NCBI GenBank assembly: GCA_022712315.1
Contig: JALAGS010000081.1
Coordinates: 1-49,575, forward strand
Length of the DNA stretch: 49,575 bases
Source: Sphingobacterium sp.
GTDB lineage: Bacteria > Bacteroidota > Bacteroidia > Sphingobacteriales > Sphingobacteriaceae
Reading direction: 5' to 3'
In this document: one piece after another, positions 1-7,911 of the stretch
Layout: each line of letters starts with the position of its first letter
How positions within the stretch are numbered: the stretch's first letter is position 1
The notes under the pieces: generated by a model
Told to the model about the DNA's origin: nothing
Database searches by the model: none
Seen by the model: only the letters and a program-made list of their open reading frames with translations
Program-made: the position numbers and the translations under genes

Positions 1-2
1 GT

Positions 3-53
3 ATAAAAATGCATAAAAATGCAATATCATTTCTGTTTTATGCATAAAAACGC
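3..53. repeat. Short direct repeats upstream of the first gene
   Basis: The 10-mer ataaaaatgc occurs twice in tandem at 3-22, and a close variant, gcataaaaacgc, lies at about 42-53, just before the likely start codon at 76. Such spaced repeats could be an operator, but AT-rich leaders produce them by chance and the upstream part of this region is outside the window. No function is claimed. Confidence 0.3.
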
Positions 54-75
54 TATTTTTAAGAAAACATTACGC

Positions 76-1935
76 ATGAGGTTTCCAATTATCACCTTTT
101 TTATTGCATTATCCTGCGTTTTTAGCGTTGCGATAGCACAGCAGTCCTTTAAGTTTGCCCACGTAACAGATACACATGTTGGTGGTGCAACGGGAGAGGA
201 AGATCTGCGACGTACGGTAAAGGACCTAAATACATTGAAAGATATTGATTTTGTTATCCTATCGGGCGATATTACTGAGTTTGGTGCTGATCATGAGTTA
301 AAGCTGGCAAAGCGGATTTTGGACAGCCTGCAGCTGCCTTGGTATGTTATCCCGGGAAATCATGATGGAAATTGGTCTGAAAATGGAGCTAATACTTTTC
401 GCACGGTGTTTGGTGGCGAAACCTTTTTCTTCAAACACAAAGGCTATGCATTTATTGGGACTAATTCAGGCCCGAATATGCGTATGAGCCCAGGTCAGAT
501 CCCACGTGAAAACTTGGTCTGGATGGATTCAATTTTTGCAGCGAATCCTGATAAGCAGCAGCCATTGATCTATATTAATCATTATCCGCAAGATTCATCT
601 TTAAACAACTGGTTTGATGCCTTGAAAAGAGTTAAAACGAGGAATGTCCAGTTGGCCCTCTGCGGGCATGGACATGCCAATAAATTATACGATTGGGAAG
701 GGATTCCGGGTGTCATGGGGAGATCAAACCTGCGTGCGAATAAAGAGGTCGGTGGTTATAATATCGTTACTATAGCTGATGGTAAAGCAAGTTATCAAGA
801 GCGCAATCCCGGAATAGGAACGCAAGAGAAACCTTGGGTCGTCGTCCCTTTATTTAATCACCATTATGAAAATGAAACGGTAAGCTACCCGAGACCTAGC
901 TATGCTGTAAATACAAAATTTGCGGATCAGGTTAAAGTTAACTGGACTTTTGAAGACGCGAGTGATATCGGCGCTGGACTGGCTGTTTATAAAAATAGCG
1001 TGATTACATCAAACACTGCGGGCGACATCTTTGCTCTTGATCTGAAAACAGGCAAAAAGCTATGGGCATACCGTACTGGTGGTAAAGTTTATTCTACTCC
1101 GGCTGTGTGGAAAGGGATTGTGGTGGCAGGTTCATCAGATCATGCAATTTATGCGGTAGATGCTCAGGATGGTAAGTTGCTGTGGAAGGTGCAGACGGAA
1201 AAAGCGGTCTTAGGTTCTCCGCTGCTACATGAGGGTGTGGCTTTTATCGGTGGTTCGGATGGTAAGTTTAGGGCGCTGGATATCAAGACTGGAGCTGTAA
1301 AATGGAGTTTTGATCAGGTCAAAGGATTTGTATCTACCTTGCCAACGTATTATTTAGGGAATGTAATTTTTGGCTCTTGGAGTAATGGATTCTATGCTTT
1401 AGATGTCAATACAGGCAAGCTTTCGTGGGAATGGAATAATGGACAGGCTAATCGGATGTTTTCTGCAGCAGCCTGTAACCCCGTGGGAGCAAATAATCGT
1501 GTTTTTGTGGTTGCACCGGATCGTTTCATGACAGCGCTGGATGCGAAAACAGGGGCGGTTATCTGGCGGGAAAAGAAAGATACCATTCGGGTGCGTGAAT
1601 CTATGGGGCTTGCCGCAGATCATAAATTGGTCTATGTAAAGACGATGGATGGTGATCTTTTGGGTATTTCGGTTGCTGGTAACAGCATGAATGTTGCCTG
1701 GAGATCCAAGCTCAAATTGCCCTACGAATTGACACCTTCTGCTATTACAACCAACGGAAAATTGGTTTTTGTGCCGAGTCATTCGGGTTTGCTGTCTGGA
1801 GTTGACGCAAAAACAGGCGCTGTCGTATGGCAATATAAAATATCCAATGGAATGGTTAATCCGGTCGTGTTAAATGGAAGAAACACAGTGATAGCGAGTA
1901 CGATGGATGGTAAAATAGTTTCATTACAGTTTTAA
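76..1935 (+). CDS. Secreted metallophosphoesterase with PQQ-like beta-propeller
   Basis: This is a two-part exported protein. I take the start at 76 rather than the in-frame ATG at 19, because position 76 begins a clean signal peptide (MRFPIITFFIALSCVFSVAIA, then QQ). Numbered from that start, calcineurin-like phosphoesterase motifs follow in order: DTH at 32-34, SGD at 63-65, GNHD at 94-97, NH near 168 and GHGH at 197-200, which together supply the two-metal site. From about residue 290 to the end come repeated blades of the form ALD..TG...W, typical of PQQ-like/PQQ_2 propellers, which often bind ligands rather than PQQ itself. The natural substrate cannot be read from sequence. It lies 42 bp ahead of the GH9 gene and is probably in the same operon, suggesting a role in degrading or sensing the same extracellular material. 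Confidence 0.85.
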   Translation: MRFPIITFFIALSCVFSVAIAQQSFKFAHVTDTHVGGATGEEDLRRTVKDLNTLKDIDFVILSGDITEFGADHELKLAKRILDSLQLPWYVIPGNHDGNWSENGANTFRTVFGGETFFFKHKGYAFIGTNSGPNMRMSPGQIPRENLVWMDSIFAANPDKQQPLIYINHYPQDSSLNNWFDALKRVKTRNVQLALCGHGHANKLYDWEGIPGVMGRSNLRANKEVGGYNIVTIADGKASYQERNPGIGTQEKPWVVVPLFNHHYENETVSYPRPSYAVNTKFADQVKVNWTFEDASDIGAGLAVYKNSVITSNTAGDIFALDLKTGKKLWAYRTGGKVYSTPAVWKGIVVAGSSDHAIYAVDAQDGKLLWKVQTEKAVLGSPLLHEGVAFIGGSDGKFRALDIKTGAVKWSFDQVKGFVSTLPTYYLGNVIFGSWSNGFYALDVNTGKLSWEWNNGQANRMFSAAACNPVGANNRVFVVAPDRFMTALDAKTGAVIWREKKDTIRVRESMGLAADHKLVYVKTMDGDLLGISVAGNSMNVAWRSKLKLPYELTPSAITTNGKLVFVPSHSGLLSGVDAKTGAVVWQYKISNGMVNPVVLNGRNTVIASTMDGKIVSLQF

Positions 1936-1977
1936 GCAATCGATTGAATTGATCTTTTTGAAAATAAATGCCTTGAT

Positions 1978-3804
1978 ATGATAAAAAAATGTCTAAACTT
2001 CTTAAATTTACGTCAAGCTTTTTTGCTTGTTTTTGCATGTTTTGTTTGTAACTTTGCGGAAGCACAGCAAAATGCTTGGATTAGAATAAACCAATTGGGC
2101 TATACTCCGGCGGGCAAGAAGGTCGCGGTATGGGGCGGGAAATCAGTCAGGCAGCTTCGTTCTTTTGAAATTAAAAACGCACAAACGGGTAAAACGGTCT
2201 ATGTACATCCTGTTGGAAAAGATTATGGGGCTTATGGTCCTTTTGTTCAGAGTTTTCGTTTTGATTTCTCCTCCATGCAGGATACGGGGCGTTTTTTTGT
2301 TCAGGCTGGAGATGTGAAATCACCAACATTCCGAATTGCTCGGGACGTCTATAAAGGGGCGGCAGATTTTGTATTGCGTTATATGCGGCAACAACGGACA
2401 TTGTTCAACCCTTTTCTGAAAGATAGCTGCCATACACACGATGGGTTTGTACTTTATGGAGGAAAAGCTGGCATCCCGGATAGTTCGCATATCGATGCAG
2501 GTGGCGGCTGGCATGACGCCTCTGATTATCTGCAATATGCGACAACGTCGGCAAATGCTACATTTCATTTGTTAGCGGCTTACCGTGATTTTCCAAAGGT
2601 CTTTGGTGATCTGAAGCAAGCAAATGGTCTCGATGGAAAAAATGGCCGTGCTGATGTGCTGGATGAAGCAAAATGGGGGTTGGACTGGCTGTTGAAGATG
2701 CATCCCAAAGCGAATCAAATGTATAATCAGATTGGTGACGACCGGGATCATGCGAGCATGCGAATGCCAAAGGAAGATCCCTATTATGGACGTGGATTTG
2801 AAAGACCGGTGTATTTTATCGATGGCGAGCCGCAGCAACGCGGTAAGTTTATGAATAATACAACAGGGACAAGCTCTACTGCTGGTAAATTTAGCAGTGC
2901 TTTTCGCCTCGGTGCAGTGTTGTTTGACAAAGAAGATCGGAAGTATGCAAAGTTGCTGTCGAGGAAATCGGAAACGGCTTATGCCTATGCAATGATAAAA
3001 CCTGGCGTGACACAGACGGTTTCTGTGAAATCGCCCTATATTTATGCAGAGGATAATTGGGTAGATGATATGCAGTTGGCTGCAGCAATGGGTTTTTCGA
3101 CGACAAAAAAGGGAAAATTTGCACGGGAAGCCTTACAGTATGCCCGACAAGAAAAGATTACACCTTGGATGGTAAGCGATACTGCTGCACATTATCAGTG
3201 GTACCCTTTTATCAACCTTGGACACTATGAATTGGCAAAAGTATTAAAAGGACAAGATCGCGAGGAGATTGTTTCCTATTATAAGCAGGGCATCGAAGAG
3301 GTCAATCGGCGAGCCGAAAAAAATGCATTTTTTCGGGGAGTTCCCTTTATCTGGTGCAGCAATAACTTAACCGTCTCTTTTGCGATCCAATGCCTTTGGT
3401 ATAAGGAACTGACGGGAGATGCATATTTTGACGAGCTTGCTCAGGCTAATTTTGACTGGTTATTTGGGACGAACCCCTGGGGAACGAGTATGGTATATGG
3501 TCTTCCATCTTGGGGCGATACGCCTGTTGATCCGCATTCGGCGTTTACCTTTCTAGGGAAACATCCAATCGATGGCGGTTTGGTTGACGGGCCTATTATG
3601 GCATCCACCTATCGCAATCTGATCGGTATCAAGTTGAATAATCCGGATAGCTATGCGGAGTTTCAAAGTGATCTGGCGGTCTATCACGATGATTACGGGG
3701 ACTACAGTACCAATGAGCCGACCATGGATGGTACAGCTTCTTTGATTTATCTGCTGGCTTCAAAGGAAGGTAAGGCCATGGAGGAGCCCGCTGCAAAAAA
3801 GTAA
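1978..3804 (+). CDS. Secreted glycoside hydrolase family 9 (cellulase-like)
   Basis: The 608-aa product has an N-terminal signal peptide ending about AEA-QQ near residue 29. A CelD-type immunoglobulin-like domain follows (about 32-120, beginning WIRINQLGY), then an (alpha/alpha)6 GH9 catalytic domain. The GH9 aspartate pair is in GGGWHDASDY (D180 and D183), and the proton-donor glutamate is E580 in DDYSTNEP-like context (GDYSTNEPTMDG). GH9 enzymes invert beta-1,4 linkages in glucans, and some act on chito-oligosaccharides or glucosamine polymers. The neighbouring deacetylase and MurQ make an amino-sugar substrate plausible, but this is inference. The reading frame closes just after the catalytic domain with GCA AAA AAG TAA; this is a slippery heptamer that would carry ribosomes into the next gene. 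Confidence 0.9.
   Translation: MIKKCLNFLNLRQAFLLVFACFVCNFAEAQQNAWIRINQLGYTPAGKKVAVWGGKSVRQLRSFEIKNAQTGKTVYVHPVGKDYGAYGPFVQSFRFDFSSMQDTGRFFVQAGDVKSPTFRIARDVYKGAADFVLRYMRQQRTLFNPFLKDSCHTHDGFVLYGGKAGIPDSSHIDAGGGWHDASDYLQYATTSANATFHLLAAYRDFPKVFGDLKQANGLDGKNGRADVLDEAKWGLDWLLKMHPKANQMYNQIGDDRDHASMRMPKEDPYYGRGFERPVYFIDGEPQQRGKFMNNTTGTSSTAGKFSSAFRLGAVLFDKEDRKYAKLLSRKSETAYAYAMIKPGVTQTVSVKSPYIYAEDNWVDDMQLAAAMGFSTTKKGKFAREALQYARQEKITPWMVSDTAAHYQWYPFINLGHYELAKVLKGQDREEIVSYYKQGIEEVNRRAEKNAFFRGVPFIWCSNNLTVSFAIQCLWYKELTGDAYFDELAQANFDWLFGTNPWGTSMVYGLPSWGDTPVDPHSAFTFLGKHPIDGGLVDGPIMASTYRNLIGIKLNNPDSYAEFQSDLAVYHDDYGDYSTNEPTMDGTASLIYLLASKEGKAMEEPAAKK
3780..3801 (+). other. Candidate -1 ribosomal frameshift signal (A_AAA_AAG)
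   Basis: At 3795-3801 the GH9 frame reads gcA AAA AAG followed at once by TAA (3802-3804). A -1 slip on this heptamer continues from 3801 into the deacetylase frame with no stop until 4497-4499, giving residues VTRDIFGAIVRGDSTKQK and then the deacetylase. A purine-rich Shine-Dalgarno-like ggaggag sits at 3780-3786, 8 nt upstream, much as in E. coli dnaX. A weak stem ttgtc/gacaa (3826-3830 with 3842-3846) lies rather far downstream. The alternatives are a one-base loss from an A7 tract (mutation or sequencing error), or separate initiation at GTG 3855. Confidence 0.5.
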
Positions 3805-3854
3805 CAAGGGATATTTTTGGGGCTATTGTCCGGGGCGACTCGACAAAACAGAAG

Positions 3855-4499
3855 GTGGCCTTGGTGTTTACAGGTCATGATTTATCTGAGGGAACAGCAG
3901 AGGTATTGGCAAGTCTAAAAAATAATCAGGTTAAAGGTTCTTTTTTCCTGACAGGTGATTATCTCAGAAATCCCAGTTTTAAACCGTATGTGCGTCAGAT
4001 GTTAAACGATGGCCATCGGGTTTCGGGACATTCTGATAAACATCTTTTGGTCAGTGACTGGGGAAGTAGGGATGAGCTTTTGGTTACGCGTGACTCTTTT
4101 GTCGCTGATCTGAAGGCTAACTTGAAAGCGTTAGAAAGTGAGGGAATTGATATGGCGGATATGGCTTATTATATTCCTTCCTATGAATGGTATACGAGTG
4201 AAACGGTAGATTGGGCAAGGACTGTTGGGTTATATTCTGTCAATTATACACCGGGAATACGGACAGCGGCTGATTATACTTATCCTGAAATGGGGATTCG
4301 TTATCTATCGTCGACTGCTATTCTCGACAATCTCTGGTCCTATGAGGCTCGATTTGGGCTCAATGGGTTTCTGATATTGATTCATATGGGCACCGATGAT
4401 CGCCGGAAAGATAAATTGTATCATCATTTGGATGATATCATCAACATATTAAAGGGAAAAGGGTATGAACTAGTAGATGTACCCGATTTATTGAAATAA
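3855..4499 (+). CDS. NodB-like polysaccharide deacetylase domain, probably fused in vivo to GH9
   Basis: The frame resembles CE4/NodB polysaccharide deacetylases of the Bacteroidota. It shows a first strand ALVFTGHD in place of the classical TFDDG, a block KGSFFLTGDYLRNP, an HxxxH metal motif in GHSDKHL and a late strand FLILIHMGTDDRR. Such enzymes remove N- or O-acetyl groups from glycans using a bound metal. The only conventional start is GTG 3855, which gives 214 aa and no signal peptide, odd for an enzyme of extracellular glycans. The same frame is open upstream to 3774 and encodes GAIVRGDSTKQK, which from memory is the usual linker of GH9-deacetylase fusions. Translation therefore probably comes from the upstream gene by frameshift, or the gene is a separated fragment. 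It lies 21 bp before murQ. Confidence 0.75.
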   Translation: MALVFTGHDLSEGTAEVLASLKNNQVKGSFFLTGDYLRNPSFKPYVRQMLNDGHRVSGHSDKHLLVSDWGSRDELLVTRDSFVADLKANLKALESEGIDMADMAYYIPSYEWYTSETVDWARTVGLYSVNYTPGIRTAADYTYPEMGIRYLSSTAILDNLWSYEARFGLNGFLILIHMGTDDRRKDKLYHHLDDIINILKGKGYELVDVPDLLK

Positions 4500-4520
4500 G
4501 AAATACAATATATACTAATA

Positions 4521-5333
4521 ATGGTAAATACAACGGAGAAAGATTCGAATTATCAGGATTTGGACAAGATGTCTGTGCATGAGTTATTGACAAATATCAA
4601 TAATGAGGATAAATCTGTGCCACTTGCGGTAGAGCAGGCTATTCCTCAGATTGAAGCATTGGTCAAAGTCACTGTGGAGAAAATGAAAGCTGGTGGTCGA
4701 ACTTTTTATATCGGCGCCGGTACAAGTGGTCGTTTGGGGGTGTTAGATGCGTCTGAATTGCCTCCGACTTATGGCGTGCCATTTGAATGGATCATCGGGC
4801 TGATTGCTGGTGGGGATACCGCCATTAGAAAAGCGGTTGAATTTGCGGAGGATGATCTTGAGCAAGCCTGGAAAGATATGGAAGCGTATGATATTGATGA
4901 GAATGATGTTGTGATCGGTATTGCGGCTTCGGGAACCACGCCTTATGTGATTGGCGGCTTGAAAACGGCAAACGAAAAAGGGCTTGTTACAGGATGTATC
5001 GTCTGTAACGGGGGCTCTCCGATTGCGGAAGTTGCCCAATATCCTGTTGAAGTTATTGTTGGGCCGGAGTTTGTTACCGGTTCTACACGGATGAAATCGG
5101 GGACGGCACAGAAGCTTGTATTAAATATGTTCAGTACAGCAGTGATGATCCAGCTGGGCAGGGTTAAAGGAAATAAGATGGTCGATATGCAATTGTCAAA
5201 CCATAAGCTGGTTGGCCGTGGTGTACGTATCATTATGGATCAAACCGGGGCACCAGAAGAAGAGGCGGCAGCTTTACTTGAACAATTTGGGAATGTGAGG
5301 CAGGCAATAGAAGCCTATCAGGCTACCCATTGA
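4521..5333 (+). CDS. murQ: N-acetylmuramic acid 6-phosphate etherase (MurQ)
   Basis: MurQ cleaves the D-lactyl ether of N-acetylmuramic acid 6-phosphate to give N-acetylglucosamine 6-phosphate and D-lactate in the cytoplasm. The 270-aa protein carries one SIS sugar-phosphate isomerase fold. Phosphate-binding and active-site blocks are FYIGAGTSGRLGVLDASELPP, with the catalytic-type glutamate E79, then AGGDTAIRKAVEFAEDD holding E107/E110, and later GPEFVTGSTRMKSGTAQK. Its length is slightly shorter than the E. coli enzyme because it lacks much of the C-terminal tail. It sits between the deacetylase and a sodium:solute symporter (41 bp downstream), a context that fits salvage of imported or recycled muramic acid. 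The MurNAc kinase needed to make its substrate was not found in the window. Confidence 0.93.
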   Translation: MVNTTEKDSNYQDLDKMSVHELLTNINNEDKSVPLAVEQAIPQIEALVKVTVEKMKAGGRTFYIGAGTSGRLGVLDASELPPTYGVPFEWIIGLIAGGDTAIRKAVEFAEDDLEQAWKDMEAYDIDENDVVIGIAASGTTPYVIGGLKTANEKGLVTGCIVCNGGSPIAEVAQYPVEVIVGPEFVTGSTRMKSGTAQKLVLNMFSTAVMIQLGRVKGNKMVDMQLSNHKLVGRGVRIIMDQTGAPEEEAAALLEQFGNVRQAIEAYQATH

Positions 5334-5373
5334 GCATAACCTACTAAAAAATCACCTATTTTAAAAACAAACT

Positions 5374-6864
5374 ATGTCACCAGTAATATTATTATCTTTT
5401 ATAATAATCTATTTTGCGGTTTTGCTTGCCGTAGCTCATTTCACCTCGAAGGGAGCTTCTGATAACTCTACTTTTTTTGTTGCAAACCGGAACTCTAAAT
5501 GGTATATGGTTGCCTTTGGGATGATCGGCACTGCGCTATCTGGGGTAACTTTTATTTCGGTGCCAGGTGCCGTCGGTGCTTCCGAATTTAGCTATTTTCA
5601 ATTTGTCCTTGGAAATGCGGTTGGCTTCGTTATTATTGCCTATGTATTGCTTCCGCTTTATTATAGAATGAACCTGACTTCCATCTATACCTATCTGGAA
5701 GAGCGTTTTGGGCACACGACCTACAAGACAGGTGCTGCTATTTTTTTGGTTTCCCGTACGATCGGTTCGGCATTTCGTCTTTATTTGGTCGCAATCGTAT
5801 TGCAGCATTTTATTTTTGATGCCTGGAATGTACCTTTTGCGATTACAGTAGTTATATGTTTGGTGTTGATCTGGATGTATACCAATAAAGGTGGTTTAAA
5901 AACGATCATTGTAACAGATACCCTACAGACTACCTTTTTAGTGACTGCAGTGATTCTTTCCATCTATTTTATGGCGAAGGGATTGGATTTTGGTATTGTG
6001 GATACTTTCGAAGCTGTGAAAGAAAGTAGCTACTCCAAGATCTTTTTCTGGGATGATTTCGTTGGCAGTAAAGCAAATTTTTGGAAACAATTCTTGGGAG
6101 GGATTTTTGTGACCATTGCGATGACAGGGCTTGATCAGGATCTGATGCAGAAGAACTTATCGATGGGGACCATTAAAGAAGCGCAAAAGAATATGATCAC
6201 CTTTACAAGTGTATTTGTGGTCATTAATATTTTCTTTTTAGCTGTAGGTGCTTTGCTGTATATCTATGCGGCTAAAAATGGAATTGATGTCACTCAACTG
6301 GCAACACGCGATTATTTATATCCGGAAATCGCATTAAACCACTTGGCTATTGTTCCGGCAATTATCTTTATGATGGGGCTTACGGCGGCTACTTTTGCAA
6401 CAACGGATAGTGCGTTAACGGCGTTAACCACCTCCTTCTGTGTAGACTTTTTGAATTTCAATAAAAAGGAAAATCCTAATGATCCAGCTTTGATCAAACA
6501 GCGGAATTATGTACATTTTGGTTTTTCCATAGTGATGTTACTGGTTATTCTGATCTTCAAACTAATCAATAATGATTCGGTTGTAAATGCCATCTTTACG
6601 GCGGCGAGTTATACTTATGGGCCTTTATTGGGATTATTTGTTTTTGGGATTTTTACAAAATATGCGGTACGTGATAAAGTGGTTCCTTATATCTGCGTAC
6701 TTTCGCCTACAGTATTGTTTTTACTTAAAACCTATGTTATTGAGGTGTATACCCCTTATGTCATTGGATTGGATCTGATTATCATTAACGGCTTTATCAC
6801 TTTTGTGATGCTTTTGATCAGCTCCCCGGGTAAGGCCAGTGAAAAAGCATTGTCGCACAACTAG
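5374..6864 (+). CDS. Sodium:solute symporter (SSS family), candidate MurNAc/sugar importer
   Basis: The 496-aa protein is almost entirely hydrophobic, with about 13 membrane segments in the pattern of the SSS/SLC5 family. It has the early FVANRNSKWYMVAFGMIGTA block with SGVTFISVPG, and the GLTAATFATTDSALTALTTSF segment typical of the sodium-binding region. It should drive uptake of a small organic solute with the sodium gradient. Placement directly after murQ, in a cluster with a secreted glycosidase, suggests a sugar or amino-sugar substrate. From memory, the MurT muramic-acid transporter of Tannerella lies next to MurQ in a comparable arrangement. Substrate assignment is inference. No clear terminator follows the gene. 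Confidence 0.85.
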   Translation: MSPVILLSFIIIYFAVLLAVAHFTSKGASDNSTFFVANRNSKWYMVAFGMIGTALSGVTFISVPGAVGASEFSYFQFVLGNAVGFVIIAYVLLPLYYRMNLTSIYTYLEERFGHTTYKTGAAIFLVSRTIGSAFRLYLVAIVLQHFIFDAWNVPFAITVVICLVLIWMYTNKGGLKTIIVTDTLQTTFLVTAVILSIYFMAKGLDFGIVDTFEAVKESSYSKIFFWDDFVGSKANFWKQFLGGIFVTIAMTGLDQDLMQKNLSMGTIKEAQKNMITFTSVFVVINIFFLAVGALLYIYAAKNGIDVTQLATRDYLYPEIALNHLAIVPAIIFMMGLTAATFATTDSALTALTTSFCVDFLNFNKKENPNDPALIKQRNYVHFGFSIVMLLVILIFKLINNDSVVNAIFTAASYTYGPLLGLFVFGIFTKYAVRDKVVPYICVLSPTVLFLLKTYVIEVYTPYVIGLDLIIINGFITFVMLLISSPGKASEKALSHN

Positions 6865-6927
6865 TGCTTTTTAACTATAAAAATTTTCTCCATGGTTGGG
6901 CAATGTAAATACAAGTATTGATTTTGA

Positions 6928-6959
6928 TTTGTACGTATAGAAAAATTAAGTTAAGTTTG
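6928..6959 (+). promoter_or_regulatory. Bacteroidota-type promoter for the purine nucleoside phosphorylase gene
   Basis: TTTG at 6928-6931 and TAAGTTTG at 6952-6959, separated by 20 nt, match the -33 TTTG / -7 TAnnTTTG pattern of the primary sigma factor in this phylum. The start codon follows 23 nt later. The octamer gtacgtat occurs both inside this promoter and again overlapping the start codon region (about 6979-6986). Confidence 0.6.
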
Positions 6960-6982
6960 ATATACTTAGTTTTTCTGTACGT

Positions 6983-7798
6983 ATGTATCATAGCATAAAT
7001 GAGACTACGGAATTTATCCGTAGAAAGATTGGAGATTTTACTCCAGAATTTGGTATCATCCTAGGTACTGGGTTAGGTAAGTTGGTTGATGAAATTGAAG
7101 TCGAGTATCAGCTGATGTATTCCAATATACCTAATTTTCCTATTTCAACTGTTGAATTTCATTCTGGCAAGCTCATTTTTGGAAAACTGAGCGGGCGCAA
7201 TGTGGTCGCTATGCAAGGGAGATTGCATTACTATGAAGGTTACGATATGCAGCAAATTACATTTCCGATCCGTATCATGAAGGTTCTGGGAGTGCAAAAA
7301 TTGTTTGTTTCCAATGCAGCGGGATCGCTAAATTCCGAGGTGAGAAAAGGTGATCTCGGGATTATTGAAGATCACATCAATTTATTGCCAGACAATCCGC
7401 TTCGCGGACAAAATCTGGCTGAGTTTGGTCCACGATTTCCAGATATGAGTGAACCTTATAACCGCAAGATGATCGATCAGGCTCTTGAAATTGCAGCCAA
7501 GCACGCTATTGTCGCGCGAAAGGTTGTTTATGTTTCTTCTGCTGGTCCTAACTTGGAGACAAAAGCGGAATATCGCTATATGCGTCTGATCGGTGGCGAT
7601 GTGGTCGGCATGAGTACCGTCCCTGAAGTTATTGTTGCTAATCATATGGCTCTTCCAGTATTCGCTATTTCTGTTGTTACGGATGAAGGATTTCATGAAC
7701 AGCTTAAACCCGTATCATTGCAGGAAATTGTCAGTGTTGCCGAGAAAGCGGAACCTAAAATGACATTAATTTTGAAAGAATTAATAGCTTTGCAATAA
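6983..7798 (+). CDS. punA: Trimeric purine nucleoside phosphorylase (PNP/MTAP superfamily)
   Basis: This cytoplasmic enzyme splits purine nucleosides with phosphate into base and (deoxy)ribose 1-phosphate for purine salvage. The 271-aa length and the motifs GIILGTGLG (24-32), the FHSG loop near 59-62, QGRLHYYEGYD (79-88), SNAAGSLN (110-117) and GPNLETKAEYR (188-198) place it in the trimeric PNP-I family. Residues 233-234 are T-D, where human PNP has T-N243. Asp at this site is the methylthioadenosine phosphorylase pattern and could allow 6-aminopurines. The symbol is therefore used only for family membership. Hpt, another purine salvage enzyme, is encoded at 45570-46109. Confidence 0.88.
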   Translation: MYHSINETTEFIRRKIGDFTPEFGIILGTGLGKLVDEIEVEYQLMYSNIPNFPISTVEFHSGKLIFGKLSGRNVVAMQGRLHYYEGYDMQQITFPIRIMKVLGVQKLFVSNAAGSLNSEVRKGDLGIIEDHINLLPDNPLRGQNLAEFGPRFPDMSEPYNRKMIDQALEIAAKHAIVARKVVYVSSAGPNLETKAEYRYMRLIGGDVVGMSTVPEVIVANHMALPVFAISVVTDEGFHEQLKPVSLQEIVSVAEKAEPKMTLILKELIALQ

Positions 7799-7911
7799 AT
7801 TGCATTTTCATGTGTCATCTTTGACGGAGAAGGTAGGTAGATTTGTGGGTATTGAAAAGTAATTTGTTCATTTAGGTGAATTTAGCTTTTTTGGTTTTTA
7901 TATAATTTTAG

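Noticed and set aside
503..508. CACGTG core considered as a parS site
   Set aside because: The flanks do not match the TGTTTCACGTGAAACA palindrome on the left arm and the site is inside a coding region.
1399..1833. 144-aa minus-strand frame
   Set aside because: It is antisense to the beta-propeller repeats of the first gene; the repeat structure alone keeps the opposite strand open.
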